A DNA stretch of 8,652 nt from UBA5359 sp028699365 [NCBI: bacterium]. GTDB lineage: Bacteria > UBP13 > UBA5359. How positions within the stretch are numbered: position 1 is the first letter of the stretch; each line of letters starts with the position of its first letter. The notes below the pieces were generated by a model that did no database searches, was not told the origin of the DNA, and saw nothing but the letters and a program-made list of their open reading frames with translations. Positions 6,349-8,652 of the stretch are shown here, piece by piece. The position numbers and the translations under genes are program-made. The stretch lies in the NCBI GenBank assembly GCA_028699365.1, contig JAQVUQ010000095.1:1-8652 (forward strand), in the 5' to 3' direction.

Positions 6349-8652
6349 TCAGCTCTTTACAACGGCGTAATTAATCATGAGCCATGGACCGGCTCCTACA
6401 GTCCCTTTCTTCTCCAGGTTTTCTATAAGCAAAGTATTTTTTCCGACATTAAGAAATGAGGGCTGTAGCGGAAATTCTTTTATTGTCCATTTCTCATTAT
6501 TAAAGCCGCTATCTTGAATCTCTCCTTCAAAGATCAGATTATCGTTCATTAGAATACGCATCCGAAATCCCTTATCTCCGTAATCGGCTAAACCTGATAT
6601 TGCAAGTTTGCAATTATGATCATAAGAAGCAGCAAGACTGAAGTCCGCACTCATCCGGCTAACATTCTCGGTACCATAAACCCAAGCTGCATGTCTTTTC
6701 ACATTTTTAGCAGCCTCACCGACAATACCTTTATATCCTCCTGAAAAATCATAAGGAACTAGAAATACATCGTCAGATTTTGCACCAGTCTCCTTACATG
6801 CCTGAACTTTAACCTCATGAAGAGCTTCCTCATATCCGTTTATATCTTCCTTTTCAACCCTTGCGACAAACTTTTCCCAAATATCGGTATGCCATTTCAT
6901 CCCCGGTAACAATAAAGGATTCCTGCATTGCTGCTCTACCTGCCTAAAAGCCAGTTTCAACTCGTCAAGCCAAATGCGCAATTCCGGTAACAATTTTCTG
7001 TTTCCGGGAGTTACCCGCCCTTCTCCAAATTGATCAAACCTGGATATTTTTTCTCGCCAGTTCATGAGCAAAGGGTACATATCAGGACCGGCTATTTGTG
7101 CTACAGCAGTTTTCAACGATTCCTCCGGATCATAGTTCTCAGGATTCCAGAGATAGTCGCCCAAGGTTGCCAGGCATACTCTATAGTGCCCCCAGCTATA
7201 ACCAGCCATCATATATGTGCTCAAACATCGCTGAAAATCAGCCGGGAATTGCGTTTTGAAATCTTTGGGATCAAAGTAATAACTATACCCAGGGTGGGGT
7301 CCACCAAAAAGATTATCAAAATATGCCGTATTTCTTCCCAGTAGTCCAACCCACTGCTGAACATTCTCTTGAGTAACTCTTCGAGAGATAACATCGGGTC
7401 CCGTCCAAAAAACCTCCACATTACGAGGTATATTCGCTCCCAAAAACCTTAGATAATCATCTCCATTTTCATACTTACCCAGTCCCTCTGCCTGCCATTT
7501 ACTCATATAGAAAGGAGGGCAAAAGAAAAATCTGAAGTCAGGATTATCTTTTTTTAGAAGTGCGCATATTCGGTTGATCAAATATGCATGTGCATGTGCT
7601 GCATCACCAAACTTTTCCTTATCCTTGAGGTTCATCGGATAACAAGTATCATCATAATTGATACAAATTCCTCCTACACCGGCACTTAACAGAGACTTTG
7701 ACCATGCGGATACCCCTTGTATATCCTTATCTTCGGATATACGAATCTCAGCATCTTTCTTAAGGGTATTATAGCCATAGTCGGAACTATAAAATCTCAT
7801 TTTATTTCCATGGATAAGGACAATAGATATAAGTCCTCTCTGTTTCATATATACGGCTATATCTTTTATATCGCTCATACCCTCTTCATGCTGATTCTTT
7901 TTCCACGAATCCCAGCCGCCTTCGAAACTACTAAATAAAGCACCATTTAAAAATACTGTGTTGAATTTGTACTCAGGGGCAAACTTGCCATGCTGCACAA
8001 AAAACGTTCTTGTAATAGGACTGACAAAGTATCCTCTTTGCCTGAATGCCGGATAATCAAAAACCCTTGCTTCTGCCAAACATACTTCTCTGTTACGCCC
8101 GACCAGAAGTTGCCGCAAGGATTGTATCCCCCAATATTCCCCCAACTTATCATGTCCCATGCAAAGAACTATATTGCGGTTTTTATCCACTAAAGGATAA
8201 AGTAAGTATCCCTCTTCCTTATCCGGGACAATCAATTTGTTTTGCTTGAGATACTTAGCGCTCAACTGGTTATCGCCAACACTGATAATAGTCGAATATT
8301 TGTCAAGATTCTCGCCATCTTTAATGATATCTATCTTGCCGCCAAGGTTCTGGATTCGGCTGCTCAAATCTAGGATTCCGGCGTCTTCTTTGGAACCGTC
8401 TTTGCTTATTAGAATACAGGATGTATTGTTTGTGTCCTCACGGGAACACAGGGATATATATTTATTCAGATATTCCACTTTCTGAGGGGTAGGAAGAATC
8501 TTGCCTGTAAAAAACGGGGGGCTTTCACTTAATCGTGGAGCTTCTGCAAGCTCATTATTGCGGATATTCGATGTGTTATTCTTTTGGACATGCTCTGCAA
8601 GAATCTTTTCATTGCTGTTTTTGAATACTTTAATGCCTCCTTCCCCAGGCTT
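6349..8652 (-). CDS. Divergent GH84-like beta-N-acetylglucosaminidase, 5'-truncated by window edge
   Basis: The frame stays open from the right edge to a TGA at 6351-6349, giving 767 residues with the true start outside the window. The GTG at 8478 is internal: it is the V of the stretch TGKILPTPQKV (about residues 49-59), the usual opening of the GH20/GH84 N-terminal alpha/beta domain. A low-complexity Asn/Glu/Ser-rich stretch precedes it. The barrel begins near RQRGY (about 205-208) and carries the acidic pair in INYDD (D334, D335; codons 7653-7648), where GH84 enzymes hold their two catalytic aspartates. GH84-like blocks follow: FWTGPDVISRR (about 415-425), FDN (D446, N447) and DYLWNPENYDPEES (from 499). 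Residues about 668-767 look like a jelly-roll (vNDNLIFEG, NVGKNTLLIENL, GPWLMINY). Hydrolysis of terminal beta-N-acetylhexosamine is inferred. The KDD block expected after the first strand and the acidic residue after DN are not seen, so specificity may differ. Localisation cannot be judged without the N-terminus. Confidence 0.8.
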   Translation of the reverse strand, partial: KPGEGGIKVFKNSNEKILAEHVQKNNTSNIRNNELAEAPRLSESPPFFTGKILPTPQKVEYLNKYISLCSREDTNNTSCILISKDGSKEDAGILDLSSRIQNLGGKIDIIKDGENLDKYSTIISVGDNQLSAKYLKQNKLIVPDKEEGYLLYPLVDKNRNIVLCMGHDKLGEYWGIQSLRQLLVGRNREVCLAEARVFDYPAFRQRGYFVSPITRTFFVQHGKFAPEYKFNTVFLNGALFSSFEGGWDSWKKNQHEEGMSDIKDIAVYMKQRGLISIVLIHGNKMRFYSSDYGYNTLKKDAEIRISEDKDIQGVSAWSKSLLSAGVGGICINYDDTCYPMNLKDKEKFGDAAHAHAYLINRICALLKKDNPDFRFFFCPPFYMSKWQAEGLGKYENGDDYLRFLGANIPRNVEVFWTGPDVISRRVTQENVQQWVGLLGRNTAYFDNLFGGPHPGYSYYFDPKDFKTQFPADFQRCLSTYMMAGYSWGHYRVCLATLGDYLWNPENYDPEESLKTAVAQIAGPDMYPLLMNWREKISRFDQFGEGRVTPGNRKLLPELRIWLDELKLAFRQVEQQCRNPLLLPGMKWHTDIWEKFVARVEKEDINGYEEALHEVKVQACKETGAKSDDVFLVPYDFSGGYKGIVGEAAKNVKRHAAWVYGTENVSRMSADFSLAASYDHNCKLAISGLADYGDKGFRMRILMNDNLIFEGEIQDSGFNNEKWTIKEFPLQPSFLNVGKNTLLIENLEKKGTVGAGPWLMINYAVVKS

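Noticed and set aside
6903-6993. Direct repeat CCGGTAACAAT (6903 and 6983) in the GH84-like gene.
   Set aside because: Eleven bases coding the similar peptides LLPG and LLPE; explained by protein sequence and chance.
1-8652. Plus-strand open frames antisense to the six genes.
   Set aside because: All are short, lie over strongly coding minus-strand frames, and show no recognisable domains; they are shadows.

Overview
The window is a compact block of six genes, all read from the minus strand (transcription runs from position 8652 down to 1). It looks like a carbohydrate-processing locus of an uncultured-type bacterium. Every intact start has a clear Shine-Dalgarno (AGGAG, GGAGG or GAGG), so the sequence is bacterial. 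The mix of a divergent GH84-like enzyme, a trehalase/GH63-like hydrolase, a uroporphyrinogen-decarboxylase-like protein and a secreted parallel beta-helix protein is the kind of content I associate with Planctomycetota, Lentisphaerota and neighbouring phyla. That placement is inference: there is no rRNA or other marker gene here.

Layout in transcription order: (1) 8652-6349, a large GH84-like glycosidase, truncated at its 5' end by the window edge. (2) 6284-4809, a zinc-dependent phospholipase C / S1-P1 nuclease-like domain joined to a carbohydrate-binding jelly-roll, with an N-terminal membrane segment. (3) 4723-3587, a UroD/MtaA-superfamily protein lacking the hallmark residues of both true HemE and the Zn-thiolate methyltransferases. 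(4) 3556-2084, a cytoplasmic-looking (alpha/alpha)6-barrel glycoside hydrolase of the GH63/MGH1 type. (5) 2031-616, a secreted pectate-lyase-superfamily beta-helix protein with a tail-spike-like C-terminal domain. (6) 542-1, the N-terminal 180 codons of a putative deacetylase/glycosidase-type barrel protein, cut by the left edge.

Gaps between genes are about 30 to 85 bases. None holds a convincing terminator or promoter, so one transcript is plausible. No stretch longer than 300 bases lacks a gene, and I see no tRNA, rRNA, CRISPR array, insertion sequence or phage gene cluster. Three protein starts are better placed than the longest open frame suggests: 2031 (ATG) instead of 2046, 3556 (GTG) instead of the TTG at 3568, and the right-hand gene runs past 8478 to the edge.

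Working model (inference): exported proteins (beta-helix, phospholipase-like/CBM) bind or open a polymer containing N-acetylhexosamine, and the GH84-like and GH63-like enzymes trim the fragments. The UroD-like protein may act on a small-molecule or methyl substituent, but its reaction is unknown. No transporter, regulator or sulfatase lies inside the window. The main curiosities are the altered active sites in three of the genes and two unusually perfect inverted repeats inside the GH63-like gene.
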